64,000 nt of DNA from JBGVSA01 sp041807905 (GCF_041807905.1 NZ_JBGVSA010000006.1:124001-188000); one strand, 5' to 3'. Numbered from the stretch's first letter, positions 1-8,593 are shown. Notes: generated by a model from the letters alone, not told the origin. A program made the numbers and translations.

Positions 1-77
1 AACAACGCGAGACCGGCGCAGATTCCAGTCCAGGTATGCAGGGTCAGAAAGACGCGAAGCGTGGCGGCCTTGAACAT
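1..77 (-). CDS. PepSY-associated TM-helix protein, 5' end only (partial)
   Basis: The first 25 codons of a minus-strand gene that leaves the window, starting at the ATG at 75-77. The peptide begins MFKAATLRVFLTLHTWTG, the typical opening of PepSY-associated TM-helix proteins, inner-membrane proteins commonly encoded with TonB-dependent siderophore receptors. It follows the two small membrane-protein genes upstream with only 9 bp between, so it is probably the third gene of the same operon. The call rests on a short stretch plus context. Confidence 0.6.
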   Translation of the reverse strand, partial: MFKAATLRVFLTLHTWTGICAGLAL

Positions 78-86
78 GGATCGTCC

Positions 87-341
87 TCAACCGGCGAGCC
101 GGGCCAGCGACAGCAGGGCAAAGGCAAGGGCAGTGCACAGCGCCATGACGCGCCAAGCGCGCAGGCCGTTACGGAAGCTGGCGCTGGCCGTGATGACTGC
201 CATCCACACCGGCGGCAGCAGCAACATCACCCCGATGGTGGAATCCTGCCAGGGACCGGGCAACGCATAGGCCAGCGCGCCTAGCAGGAACACGGATAAG
301 GGCAGCCCGAGCACCACACCTGCGGAGACTTTTCCCCACAT
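87..341 (-). CDS. small membrane protein, DUF3649-like
   Basis: An 84-residue protein starting MWGKVSAGVVLGLP with three hydrophobic segments (about 5-27, 36-52 and 64-82). The ATG at 341 overlaps the TGA of the preceding gene (TGATG), which suggests translational coupling. Size, the W...A..A...RAW pattern and its place between a DUF3325-like gene and a PepSY gene fit DUF3649, an uncharacterised family found in ferric-siderophore uptake operons. Start sites further upstream would run through the neighbouring gene and are less likely. Confidence 0.55.
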   Translation of the reverse strand: MWGKVSAGVVLGLPLSVFLLGALAYALPGPWQDSTIGVMLLLPPVWMAVITASASFRNGLRAWRVMALCTALAFALLSLARLAG

Positions 342-610
342 CAGCGCACCCGTTCGGCTGCAGGTTTGAAGATCGCCAGCAAGATGGGCCAGGCAACGGC
401 ACCGAGCATGATGACCGACAAGGTGGCCGCGGTGGCGGATGTCGCCCACAGTACCGTCGCCCAGGCGTGCCACGACAAGGCTGCAAGCACGGCGGCGCCG
501 ATCAGCGCGGCGCGCGCAGGCAACGCTTCACGCAGCAGACGCTGGTGACGCGAAGCCCCATAGAGCGCGGTCGCGGACATGAGGGACAACAGGACGGCGA
601 TGAGAGTCAC
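341..610 (-). CDS. small membrane protein, DUF3325-like
   Basis: An 89-residue hydrophobic protein. I prefer the GTG at 608-610, giving V/MTLIAVLLSLMSATALYG followed by SRHQRLL, the usual N-terminal helix plus basic loop of DUF3325 proteins. A TTG at 634 and an ATG at 580 are alternatives, and none has a strong ribosome-binding site. It is the first gene of the putative iron-uptake accessory operon DUF3325-DUF3649-PepSY. Function is inferred only from the usual neighbours of these families. Confidence 0.5.
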   Translation of the reverse strand: MTLIAVLLSLMSATALYGASRHQRLLREALPARAALIGAAVLAALSWHAWATVLWATSATAATLSVIMLGAVAWPILLAIFKPAAERVR

Positions 611-657
611 AGCGACTGCGGGCAGGGATTTCAATGCCCGCGAGGATAACAAGAATG

Positions 658-679
658 GTTCGCAATAACAATTGCGAAC
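658..679. promoter_or_regulatory. 22-bp palindrome, possible Fur-type operator
   Basis: GTTCGCAAT-AACA-ATTGCGAAC: perfect 9-bp arms with a 4-bp centre, 48 bp upstream of the chosen start of the DUF3325-like gene. AT-rich interrupted palindromes with TGCNA/ATTGC character are common for betaproteobacterial Fur boxes, and the downstream genes look iron-related. Binding by Fur is inference. Confidence 0.45.
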
Positions 680-694
680 ACGTATGTAAAGGCT

Positions 695-722
695 GCGCTG
701 GCGCGCCATCATGCGCCAGCGC
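695..722 (-). terminator. hairpin downstream of ycaO
   Basis: Arms at 695-704 and 713-722 are perfectly complementary (GCGCTGGCGC / GCGCCAGCGC) with an 8-nt loop, just after the ycaO stop at 743 on the minus strand. There is no strong U tract, so termination may be partial or factor-dependent. Confidence 0.45.
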
Positions 723-742
723 AAACCCCTGTCAGTGCGGCC

Positions 743-2461
743 TTAGCGCCCGATGCCGAGCTTGTCGTGTTCTGCGAGCAGGCGCTGGTGCAGCGCGCTC
801 CCTTCAAAGTTGCGCCCCAGCCGGTTCAAGCCGAAGAAGCGTTCTTTCCGGTCGACCAGCGCCGCTGCGCGTGCCACGGTTTCGGCACCGAAACTCAGCG
901 TCAGCGCCTGCTCGAATGCGTCGCGGTCAGTCAATTCAAGCAAGGCTCTCACGCAGCGGTACACCTTGGCGCGCGCTGTGGGCAGATCGTTGAAATGCTC
1001 GATCCACTCGCACCCTTCGCGTGCCGCGTCAGCGTCGCCCACGGCCAACGCCAGCAGTGTTTTCAGCTCCCCGATGCGTAGCTGCTTCCAGGGCTGGTCG
1101 TCGGGCATCGCCAGACCGATCAGTTCCCAGATCGGGCGCTCATCGGCAAGGTCCGATTCCTGCAGTTCGTCCAGCAATTGCTGGCATTGCGCATCCCTCA
1201 GCGCGCCGACGTCAAACAGGTATTCGCGCAACGCGATGCCGATGCTGTTGTTCTCCCATTCGAGGTCTTCCACCGGATAGACCTCCGACATGCCCGGCAC
1301 CAGCATGCGGCAGGTGTAGGCGTTCAGGTGTTCGTAATCGATGGCGTAGATCTCATACCCCTGGCGCTCGATGCACTCGCACAGCCAGGCGTATTCATCG
1401 CGCGTATTGCCTGCGAAGTTCCAGTCCGCAAAATCGAAATCCGGCGTACTGCGTACGAAATCCCACGCGATCAGGCCGCTCGAATCGACGAAGTGCAATT
1501 CAAGGTTGGCCGGCGATGCGGCATCGTCGGCGTCGAACGTGGGCGGCGGGAAACCGTCCAGCGCGTCCAGCGCGCGGCCCTGCAGGAGTTCGGTCAACGC
1601 GCGTTCCAGCGCAATGGCGATGTTCGGGTGCGCGCCGAAGCTGGCGTACAGGCCCTGGTCCTTCGGATTGATGAGCGCCACGCACATGACGGGAAATTCG
1701 CCGCCGAGCGAAGCGTCTTTCACCAGAATGCCGAAGCCCGCGGCGCGCAGCGCTTCGATGCCCGCCACGCTGACCGGGTAGCGCGCGAGCACGTCATCGG
1801 GGACATCGGGCAGGCACAGGTTTTCGGCGATCACGCGATATTTGACGTGGCGTTCCAGCACCTCCGACAGCGCTTGGCTGCGCGCTTCGAACATCGTATT
1901 GCCGGCGGCGATGCCGTTGGAGAGGAACAGGTTGCCGACGATGTTCACCGGCATCCACACGGTTGCCTCGTCGGACAGTCGCGTAAAGGGCAGGGCGCAG
2001 ATGCCGCGTTCGCGGTTGCCGGAGTTCAGGTCGACGAGCATGGCCGCATCGATGTTGCCCTCCGGGTCGTAATGTTCGATCAACGCTTCATCGAGCAGTC
2101 CTTCGGGCCACTCACCGTCCTCCGGCACGGCAAACCAGCGCTCGCGTGCGTCGTGCACGGCGGCCGCGCCAGCGCGCTCTGCGCCCAAGTAGTAATGCGT
2201 CCAGAAGTGGCGGCTGTTGACGCGTTCGACGAACTCGCCCAGTGCGCTCGCGCGGGCCGCCAACTGGCTTGCGCCCTTGCCGTTGGAGAACATGATGGGG
2301 CACGCCGTGTCGCGCAGATGCACGGACCACACGCCGTCAACCGGATTGAGCCAGGAGGCCTCTTCGACGTCGAAACCGCGAGCGGCCAGTACGCCGCGCA
2401 GGGTGGAGATGGAGGCTTCGAGCGAAGCGTCCTTGCCGGGGATGAAACTCTCTTGATTCAT
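743..2461 (-). CDS. ycaO: YcaO-domain protein (ribosomal protein S12 methylthiotransferase accessory factor)
   Basis: A 572-residue protein, close to the 586 residues of E. coli YcaO, with the same opening (FIPGKDASLEASI, EEASWLNPVDGVWSVH, ASALGEFVERVNS). YcaO proteins are ATP-dependent backbone-activating enzymes; E. coli YcaO assists RimO in beta-methylthiolation of an aspartate in ribosomal protein S12. The N-terminal about 400 residues form the YcaO domain and the C-terminal about 150 look helical. It stands alone, transcribed away from the flagellar genes and separated from fliN by a terminator, so it is probably a housekeeping gene rather than an azole-peptide cyclase; no precursor-peptide gene is nearby. 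Confidence 0.9.
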   Translation of the reverse strand: MNQESFIPGKDASLEASISTLRGVLAARGFDVEEASWLNPVDGVWSVHLRDTACPIMFSNGKGASQLAARASALGEFVERVNSRHFWTHYYLGAERAGAAAVHDARERWFAVPEDGEWPEGLLDEALIEHYDPEGNIDAAMLVDLNSGNRERGICALPFTRLSDEATVWMPVNIVGNLFLSNGIAAGNTMFEARSQALSEVLERHVKYRVIAENLCLPDVPDDVLARYPVSVAGIEALRAAGFGILVKDASLGGEFPVMCVALINPKDQGLYASFGAHPNIAIALERALTELLQGRALDALDGFPPPTFDADDAASPANLELHFVDSSGLIAWDFVRSTPDFDFADWNFAGNTRDEYAWLCECIERQGYEIYAIDYEHLNAYTCRMLVPGMSEVYPVEDLEWENNSIGIALREYLFDVGALRDAQCQQLLDELQESDLADERPIWELIGLAMPDDQPWKQLRIGELKTLLALAVGDADAAREGCEWIEHFNDLPTARAKVYRCVRALLELTDRDAFEQALTLSFGAETVARAAALVDRKERFFGLNRLGRNFEGSALHQRLLAEHDKLGIGR

Positions 2462-2560
2462 GGCCGCGCCTTGGATGGGGAAGGGCGCGACTGTATCGAC
2501 GCGACTGCGTCCAAAGGCTGGGCTAGGTCAGACTTTTCCCAAGTATTGTCGGCAATTCAC

Positions 2561-2581
2561 AAAAGCCTCCAATCGGAGGCT
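2561..2581 (-). terminator. Rho-independent terminator after fliN
   Basis: On the minus strand AGCCTCC-GATT-GGAGGCT is followed by TTT. It lies 12 bp beyond the fliN stop, so the fliLMN unit ends here and does not run on into fliOPQR. Confidence 0.7.
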
Positions 2582-2592
2582 CTGTGTGCCAA

Positions 2593-3006
2593 TCAGGTCC
2601 GCAGCTTCCGCACGCGCTCCGAAGGCGTGACGATGTCGGTCAGGCGGATACCGAACTTGTCGTTCACCACCACGACTTCGCCTTGTGCGATGAGCGTGCC
2701 GTTGACGAGCACGTCCATCGGCTCGCCCGCCAGGGCGTCGAGTTCCACCACTGAGCCGTGCGCCAGTTGCAGCAGGTTGCGGATCGAAATCTTGGTGCGG
2801 CCCAGTTGCACGGTGATGTTCACCGGGATGTCGAGGATGAGATCGAAGTCATTCATCGTCGACGGCCCCGTCGGTGCCGCAGGCTGGCCGAAGTTCTGGA
2901 ACAGATTGTTGGCCGGTTGCGGCGCAGCGGCGGGCACGGCCTGTTCCTGCATGGCGGCTGCCCAGTCGTCGTCGGTGATGCTGTCGGCGGTGTCGAGATC
3001 AGCCAT
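2593..3006 (-). CDS. fliN: flagellar motor switch protein FliN
   Basis: A 137-residue protein whose C-terminal about 80 residues carry the SpoA/FliN fold (DIPVNITVQLGRTKISIRN, HGSVVELD, GEVVVVNDKFGIRLTDIV). FliN sits in the cytoplasmic C-ring with FliM and FliG and sets rotation direction and export. The acidic, Ala/Pro-rich N-terminal 50 residues are a variable linker. The ATG at 3006 is preferred over a TTG nine bases upstream because GGGAG lies 9 nt before it. The gene overlaps the end of fliM by 8 bp. Confidence 0.95.
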   Translation of the reverse strand: MADLDTADSITDDDWAAAMQEQAVPAAAPQPANNLFQNFGQPAAPTGPSTMNDFDLILDIPVNITVQLGRTKISIRNLLQLAHGSVVELDALAGEPMDVLVNGTLIAQGEVVVVNDKFGIRLTDIVTPSERVRKLRT

Positions 3007-4021
3007 GTTGTTCAACTCCCAATTTCGTCGCGATCAGGTTGATTTCAGTGTCTTCGGGCGTGATGAAGCGCTCCACGCGCAGGGCGTAATTGCCGTTCTG
3101 CGTGCCGTACTTGCCTTCCAGCACGCCCACGCCGTCGACGTGCGCGCTGATCATCTCGGGGATATCCAGCGGAATCACGTCGCCCACCTTGAAGTTGGCC
3201 ACGTCGCGCAGCGTGAGCGTGGTTTCCGCAAGGTTGGCGACGATTTCCACGTCGACCGAACGCACTTGCTTTGACATCAGGCTCACCCAGCGCTTGTCCT
3301 GCGTGATGTGGTCCGACTGCATCGAGCTGTACAGGATGTCGCGGATCGGCTCGACCATCGAATACGGAAAGCACACATGCATATCGGCCTGCGCACCGCC
3401 AAACTCAAGCGTGAAAGTCGTCGCCACGACGATTTCCGATGGCGTGGCGATGTTGGCGAACTGCGAATTCATCTCGCTGCGGATGTATTCGAATTGCAGC
3501 GTGAAGACTGGCGCCCAGGCGCGTTCGTATTCGGCGAACACCACCTTGAGCAGGCCCTGGATGATGCGTTGCTCGGTGGCGGTGAAGTCGCGGCCTTCCA
3601 CGCGCGTATGAAAGCGCCCGTCGCCGCCGAACATGTTGTCGACCACCAGGAACACCAGGTTCGGGTCGAACACGATCAGGCCCGTGCCGCGCAACGGCTT
3701 GGCCATGACCAGGTTGAGGTTGGTCGGCACCACCAGGTTGCGCACGAATTCGCTGTACTTCTGCACGCGGATGGAGCCGATCGACACCTCCGAATTGCGG
3801 TGCATGTAGTTGAACAGCCCGATCCGCAGGTAGCGGCCGAAGCGTTCGTGGATGAGTTCGAGCGTGGGCATGCGCCCGCGCACGATCCGCTCCTGCGTGG
3901 CAAGGTCATACGGCCGTATGCCCGTGCCGTCGTCGTCCGGCGTGTCCGGCTCGTCGGATTCGCCGGTTACGCCGCGCAGCAGGGCATCTACTTCATCCTG
4001 AGAGAGAAAATCCTGTCCCAT
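2999..4021 (-). CDS. fliM: flagellar motor switch protein FliM
   Basis: A 340-residue protein of normal FliM length. It starts MGQDFLSQDEVDALLRGVTG, the conserved N-terminal CheY-P binding segment, followed by the CheC-like middle domain (GGDGRFHTRVEGRDFT) and a C-terminal SpoA domain. FliM is the central C-ring component that receives the chemotaxis signal. It is the second gene of fliLMN, 43 bp after fliL, and its end overlaps fliN. Confidence 0.97.
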   Translation of the reverse strand: MGQDFLSQDEVDALLRGVTGESDEPDTPDDDGTGIRPYDLATQERIVRGRMPTLELIHERFGRYLRIGLFNYMHRNSEVSIGSIRVQKYSEFVRNLVVPTNLNLVMAKPLRGTGLIVFDPNLVFLVVDNMFGGDGRFHTRVEGRDFTATEQRIIQGLLKVVFAEYERAWAPVFTLQFEYIRSEMNSQFANIATPSEIVVATTFTLEFGGAQADMHVCFPYSMVEPIRDILYSSMQSDHITQDKRWVSLMSKQVRSVDVEIVANLAETTLTLRDVANFKVGDVIPLDIPEMISAHVDGVGVLEGKYGTQNGNYALRVERFITPEDTEINLIATKLGVEQHG

Positions 4022-4064
4022 CGCTGCGCCCCGGTGTCCTCGATGCCCTGTATGTCCGTTCGTG

Positions 4065-4637
4065 TTACTGCACGATGAATTGGGTGAAGAACACCGCCAT
4101 CACCGGAAAATCGTCGTTGGCCGGGTTCTTGCCCCGCTTGTTCTTTGGCGGCGAGAAACCCAGCACTTCATTGCTCACGTCGCGGATTTCCTCCGCCAGT
4201 TGCTTGCGGCCTTCCAGCGTGCTGACGTCGGCAGACGTCTTGGCCGCCATCAGCGACAGCACTTCGTGGCGGATCTGCGGCATGTACAGCTTGATCTGCT
4301 CGGCAGCCTTCTCATCGCTCACGCGCAGGGTGGCAACCGCCTGCAAATACTGTTCGACACCCGTGTCGCTGGCCTGCAGATTCACCGTGAACGGGTCCAG
4401 GTTCACGAAAACCGGCGGCTTGCCCGGCTCGGCCTTGCGCGGGGCCGCTTCATGCACTTCTTCCTCACCGTCGGCGGTGGCACCGCCGCTGGCGTGGCGA
4501 CCAAACAGCACTTTGCCCAGCGCCAGGCCCACGACAACCGAAACCAGCACCGCGCCGATGACGATGAAAATCACCTTGCGACCGCGCTTGGCGGGCACTG
4601 CCGCGCTTTCTTCTTTCTTCGGTGCTTCCTTCGCCAT
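4065..4637 (-). CDS. fliL: flagellar basal body-associated protein FliL
   Basis: A 190-residue single-pass protein: a lysine-rich cytoplasmic N terminus of about 20 residues, one membrane helix (VIFIVIGAVLVSVVVGLALG, about 22-41), an acidic linker and a periplasmic FliL domain with FVNLDPFTVNLQ and the usual C-terminal FTQFIVQ. FliL surrounds the stator and influences motor torque. It is the first gene of a fliL-fliM-fliN unit, preceded by a terminator that ends the fliK transcript, so it must have its own promoter in 4638-4738. I could not name a convincing sigma-28 or sigma-54 site there. Confidence 0.93.
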   Translation of the reverse strand: MAKEAPKKEESAAVPAKRGRKVIFIVIGAVLVSVVVGLALGKVLFGRHASGGATADGEEEVHEAAPRKAEPGKPPVFVNLDPFTVNLQASDTGVEQYLQAVATLRVSDEKAAEQIKLYMPQIRHEVLSLMAAKTSADVSTLEGRKQLAEEIRDVSNEVLGFSPPKNKRGKNPANDDFPVMAVFFTQFIVQ

Positions 4638-4738
4638 GGTTTCCTGCCTTTCGCGTCCGTTGCATTGTCCAGCCTAGAAGGCCGGTTCGATGCGTTGAAT
4701 AACGGACGCCTTACCCGTCAAATGAAGGGTTCGAACGC

Positions 4739-4773
4739 AAAAAAAACCTCTCAGGGTGTTGTTTCTCCCCTGA
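4739..4773 (-). terminator. Rho-independent terminator after fliK
   Basis: On the minus strand TCAGGG ... CCCTGA (arms near 4767-4773 and 4751-4756) is followed by GAGG and eight T residues (complement of 4739-4746). It lies just past the fliK stop and separates the fliF-K transcript from fliLMN. Confidence 0.7.
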
Positions 4774-4785
4774 ATTGCAGGTCCG

Positions 4786-5904
4786 TCAGGCGAAGGTGTC
4801 GACCAATCCGTTGCCGCTGCGCACGGGCATCTGGCTGCGCACAGTGCCCACTTCCGTCATCGCGGCGCCGCCTTGCGCATAGCCGCTGCCGCCGGTGGTG
4901 CGACTGCCTTGCCAGGCGTTCTGCGCTTGCCCCTGCTGGCCGCTCTGGTTGGCGCTCACGTCGGCCTGTCCGAGGTGGATGCCGGCCTGCGCCAGCACTT
5001 CACGCAGGCGGGGCATCGAATCGTTCAGCGCGTCGCGTGCGGCATGGCTGGCGGCGACGAAGGTCGCGGTGGCCTGATCGCCGTTCACGTTGAGCGAAAC
5101 TTCCACGCGGCCCAGCGAGGGCGGCGTCAGCACCAGCGAAGCCTTGCCCGAATCCTGATGGGCGGTCCACACCAGCTTTTGGCCCACGTCCTCGGCCCAG
5201 GCGGGGTTGTCGACCGGCGTGTGGACGGTGTGTTGCGGGATATCGGCAGGTCGCGCCGCTTGTGCGGCGGCGTGCTGGTTGGCGGCCGCCTGAGCGGCAT
5301 GCGCGGCAAAGCCGTTGTCGCCCTCGGGTGTCTGCACTGCGGAATGCGGATTGTCTTCGCGGCCGATGGTGGCCACCGCGTCATCCAGCATGCCGCGCGT
5401 TTTGGTGCTTGTCTGGCCGAGTGCTGCGTCGTCGGTCGCCGTCGTATCGGCAACAGTTGCCGCCGGGGCGGCAAGCTTGTCCGGCACGACCACTGGTGTA
5501 GCGATCAATGTTGCCGCGTCGGTGTCGGTGGTCAGCGCTTCGCTCTTGTCGTCATCGTTCTCGTCGGCCGGCTTGGTGAGCTTTTCGATGAGCGCCTTGA
5601 CGGCCGCTAGCGGGTCTTCTTCTTCCGTCGCGCTGGTGTCCGCCTTCATCGCCGCCAAAAGGCGTTCGATGGCCGTGCCGGCCGGAGCAGGTTCTTCTTC
5701 GGCTTGAGCGGCCTCCTGCGGGCCGGGAGCCTTGTCCTGAGGGGCTTTTGACGATTGCTGCGCGTTCTGCGGCGTATTGCCGCGCTGGCTCATCACACGC
5801 GAAAAACTCTCGGCGGGCGAAGCGGACGACTGGGCGCTGTTTTGCGGTGAAGCGGGTGTCATGGCTTGCAGCGCCTGCACCACGTTCATCGTTACATCGG
5901 CCAT
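4786..5904 (-). CDS. fliK: flagellar hook-length control protein FliK
   Basis: A 372-residue protein with a long low-complexity Gln/Ala/Pro/Ser-rich N-terminal half and a conserved C-terminal Flg_hook domain (about 245-340: LVLTPPSLGRVEVSLNVNGD, then ATFVAASHAARDALNDSMPRL). FliK is the secreted ruler that stops hook growth and switches export specificity through FlhB. The ATG at 5904 is chosen over an in-frame start 12 codons upstream because AAAGGA lies 9 nt before it. It is the last gene of the fliF...K series and is followed by a terminator. Confidence 0.92.
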   Translation of the reverse strand: MADVTMNVVQALQAMTPASPQNSAQSSASPAESFSRVMSQRGNTPQNAQQSSKAPQDKAPGPQEAAQAEEEPAPAGTAIERLLAAMKADTSATEEEDPLAAVKALIEKLTKPADENDDDKSEALTTDTDAATLIATPVVVPDKLAAPAATVADTTATDDAALGQTSTKTRGMLDDAVATIGREDNPHSAVQTPEGDNGFAAHAAQAAANQHAAAQAARPADIPQHTVHTPVDNPAWAEDVGQKLVWTAHQDSGKASLVLTPPSLGRVEVSLNVNGDQATATFVAASHAARDALNDSMPRLREVLAQAGIHLGQADVSANQSGQQGQAQNAWQGSRTTGGSGYAQGGAAMTEVGTVRSQMPVRSGNGLVDTFA

Positions 5905-6002
5905 CGGAGAGTCCTTTCTGAAAAGCGAGTCACACGCCATTCAGCAAAGGCTATGCCAGTTCTGGCAGATTCCGTGGATCAGTGCGGCTCGCAGACAGGC
6001 CT

Positions 6003-6614
6003 CTACAGCACCCCCTCGGCGCGCATGCGTGCGACGAGCGTCTGGGCCAACGAGCTGGCCAGCCGCGATACATCGTCGGGCTCCACGATCTGGCTGGCGG
6101 CGGTCCATACGATCTTGCCGGACGACAGGCTCCACAACGTGGTTTCCAGCGTCAGCACCGAGTACTGGTACACGTCCGCCGGAACGGCCGACCATGCTGG
6201 GCCGCCATACCAACCGTAGAAACCGGGCCGGTACCAGCCCGGGCCCATGTAGGGGTAGGGCGCCACATCCAGGCGTTGTTCGACGTGGATGATGCGCGTG
6301 ACCAGCACGCCGTCCGCGCCGCTCTGGGCGAATGCCGCCTGGATCTTGTCGTTCGCGATCGGGCCGTTCTCCGGCAGCATGTTGTACGACACCTGCGCCT
6401 GCACGCCTTGCTGTTGCAGGTAATTCGCAAAGTTGTCCTCGAACACGCGTCGCTGCACGTCGCTACGACTGATGGCCATCACCACGACGTGGTGCAGGGC
6501 CGGGCCGGTATAGGCGGGATCGCGCCAGACATTGCGCACCGACACCGGCGCACAGGCGGACAGAAACAACACGGCGAGCAAAAAGGGGCGGGCAATCAGG
6601 CGCAAGACGGACAC
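6003..6614 (-). CDS. lipoprotein (DUF4136-like) inside the flagellar operon
   Basis: A 203-residue protein. The GTG at 6614, preceded by GGAG, gives a short signal ending in LFLSAC, a lipobox, so it should be an acylated envelope protein. The body has a motif order seen in DUF4136-like lipoproteins (VFEDNFANYLQQQG, then GADGVLVTRII and TTLWSLSSGKIVWTA) and an aromatic Tyr/Gly/Pro-rich insert near 125-145. It sits between fliJ and fliK in the same orientation. No flagellar role is established; it may be an unrelated insertion or an envelope accessory factor. Confidence 0.75.
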   Translation of the reverse strand: MSVLRLIARPFLLAVLFLSACAPVSVRNVWRDPAYTGPALHHVVVMAISRSDVQRRVFEDNFANYLQQQGVQAQVSYNMLPENGPIANDKIQAAFAQSGADGVLVTRIIHVEQRLDVAPYPYMGPGWYRPGFYGWYGGPAWSAVPADVYQYSVLTLETTLWSLSSGKIVWTAASQIVEPDDVSRLASSLAQTLVARMRAEGVL

Positions 6615-6710
6615 GGGAGACTCCGGCGGCACAGCAAGGGGATACAGCGTGAACGCAATTGGCAGGCCCGGCATTCCGGTGCCACCGGCCGGAATTGTAA
6701 CCCGACCGAT

Positions 6711-7157
6711 TCAGTCGCTTTGGCGGCTGAATTTGTTGCTGGTGTGTTCGTCGTTCTGCCGTTGTTCCTGGCGCGCCATCGCCGAGGCCTCGCGCGCTTC
6801 GTCGCGGGCGGCAAGGGTGTCGAAGGCCTTCATGCGATTGCGCTCGGCCATCCATTTTTCCTGGCCCTGTGCCGTCATCTGGCGCGATCGGTCGACCATC
6901 AATTGCTGTTGCGCGATGGCGTCGTCGAGCTTGCCCAGGAACGCCGAGTAATTGCGCCATGCGTCCGGGCCGATACCGTCGCGCGCATTGTCGAGAAAGC
7001 GCTGGCGATATTCGGCGCGGTACTGCACCAGCATCTGCAAGCGGTCAGCACCGGCCTGTTCCGTGGCCAGCAATTCACCCAGACGACGCGTGGCCTCGTC
7101 CACGCGCGTGTGCGCGAGTTCGGTGAGCATCTGGAGCGGCGTCTGTTTAGCGGTCAT
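6711..7157 (-). CDS. fliJ: flagellar export protein FliJ
   Basis: A 148-residue, highly charged, almost wholly alpha-helical protein (RQRFLDNARDGIGPDAWRNY, DDAIAQQQLMVDRSRQ), the expected coiled-coil form and length for FliJ. FliJ acts as the central stalk of the FliI export ATPase and escorts chaperones. It follows fliI with an 18-bp gap in the conserved order fliH-fliI-fliJ. Confidence 0.9.
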   Translation of the reverse strand: MTAKQTPLQMLTELAHTRVDEATRRLGELLATEQAGADRLQMLVQYRAEYRQRFLDNARDGIGPDAWRNYSAFLGKLDDAIAQQQLMVDRSRQMTAQGQEKWMAERNRMKAFDTLAARDEAREASAMARQEQRQNDEHTSNKFSRQSD

Positions 7158-7174
7158 CGATCAGTTTCCGGTTC

Positions 7175-8593
7175 TTACAGGCTCTGGCCGAATAGTAAGT
7201 GCAGCGCTTGCAGGCTGCTTTCAAAGTCAGCCTGATCCGTGATTTTTTGCTGCAATAAGGCTTCCAGCGCCGGATACGTGCGCACGGCCTCGTCCAACAG
7301 CGGGTCGGCGCCTTGCTGGTACGCGCCCACGGCAATCAGGTCGCGCGAACGTTGATAACGCGAGAACAGTTGCTTGAAGCGTCGCACCAGATCGAAATGC
7401 CCCGGGCGCACAATGTTGTGCATGACGCGCGAGATCGACTGCTCGATGTCGATGGCAGGGTAGTGCCCCTGATCGGCCAGCGCGCGGGTCAGCACGAAGT
7501 GGCCGTCGAGAATCGCACGCGCCGAGTCGGCGATCGGGTCCTGCTGGTCGTCGCCCTCGGCCAGCACGGTATAGAACGCGGTGATCGAACCGCCGCCTTC
7601 CGGGCCGTTACCGGCACGCTCGACCAGTGCCGGCAGCCGCGCGAATACCGAGGGCGGATAGCCGCGCGTCACGGGCGGCTCGCCGATCGCGAGTGCGATC
7701 TCGCGCTGCGCCATGGCGTAACGGGTGAGCGAATCCATGATCAGCAACACTTGCTTGCCCTGATCGCGGAAGTGCTCCGCAATGGTCGTCGCATAGGCCG
7801 CGCCTTGCAGGCGCATCAGCGGGCTCGTATCGGCAGGCGCCGCGACCACGACAGAACGCGCGCGGCCTTCCTCTCCCAGGTTGTGTTCGATGAATTCCTT
7901 CACCTCGCGGCCCCGCTCGCCGATCAGCCCGACGACGATGACATCGGCCGTGGTAAAGCGCGCCATCATGCCGATCAGCACCGACTTGCCCACGCCCGAG
8001 CCAGCAAATAGCCCGAGGCGCTGGCCGCGCCCGACGGTCAGCAGACCATTGATGGCGCGGATGCCGACGTCAAGGCTATTGGTGATTGGCGCTCGGCCCA
8101 GCGGATTGACCGGGCGGCTTTGCAGGGAACGTGTCTGCGGCGCACGCAGCGGGCCGAGTCCGTCGAGCGGGCGGCCTGCGCCGTCGAGTACGCGCCCCAA
8201 CAATTCGTCGCCCACCGGCAGGTGCTTGGCGCGGTCGGCGGCACGGCGGCGCGGCTCGAATCGCTCGCCCACCTGCGGCAAGAGCGGAGGGGCTTCCAGC
8301 GGCACGACTTCGGCGCCCGGCGCCAGGCCCAACACGTCGTCGGTCGGCATCATGAAGAGCTTTTCGCCATTGAAGCCGACCACTTCTGCTTCGACCGTGC
8401 CGCCACCCGGCACCAGCACGCGGCAGCCGGAACCCAGCGGCAGCTTGAGGCCCGAGGCCTCCATCACCAGTCCGTTGATGCGCGTGAGCCGGCCGGAAGT
8501 CTGGAACGGTGCCGCGTTCTGCGCGACACGCGTGCAATCGGTGAGGTATCTGCGCCAGGCGTCACCAAGGCGCGGCGTGTCGCGCTCAGCCAT
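7175..8593 (-). CDS. fliI: flagellum-specific ATPase FliI
   Basis: A 472-residue ATPase related to the F1 beta subunit. It has the Walker A loop GLFAGSGVGKSVL, VGLIGERGREVKEFI, a Walker B region LLIMDSLTRYAMAQREI and the family motif GYPPSVFARLPALVERAG. FliI energises substrate delivery to the flagellar type III export gate. Its ATG lies within the end of fliH (8-bp overlap), consistent with coupled translation. Confidence 0.97.
   Translation of the reverse strand: MAERDTPRLGDAWRRYLTDCTRVAQNAAPFQTSGRLTRINGLVMEASGLKLPLGSGCRVLVPGGGTVEAEVVGFNGEKLFMMPTDDVLGLAPGAEVVPLEAPPLLPQVGERFEPRRRAADRAKHLPVGDELLGRVLDGAGRPLDGLGPLRAPQTRSLQSRPVNPLGRAPITNSLDVGIRAINGLLTVGRGQRLGLFAGSGVGKSVLIGMMARFTTADVIVVGLIGERGREVKEFIEHNLGEEGRARSVVVAAPADTSPLMRLQGAAYATTIAEHFRDQGKQVLLIMDSLTRYAMAQREIALAIGEPPVTRGYPPSVFARLPALVERAGNGPEGGGSITAFYTVLAEGDDQQDPIADSARAILDGHFVLTRALADQGHYPAIDIEQSISRVMHNIVRPGHFDLVRRFKQLFSRYQRSRDLIAVGAYQQGADPLLDEAVRTYPALEALLQQKITDQADFESSLQALHLLFGQSL

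Noticed and set aside
743..2461. Azole-modified peptide (RiPP) cluster around the YcaO gene
   Set aside because: The protein matches E. coli YcaO end to end, and no precursor peptide, dehydrogenase or transporter gene lies beside it.
1178..3274. Long plus-strand frame (698 codons) opposite ycaO, fliN and fliM
   Set aside because: It crosses three well-supported minus-strand genes and is His/Arg/Val-rich with no domain, the usual shadow in GC-rich DNA.
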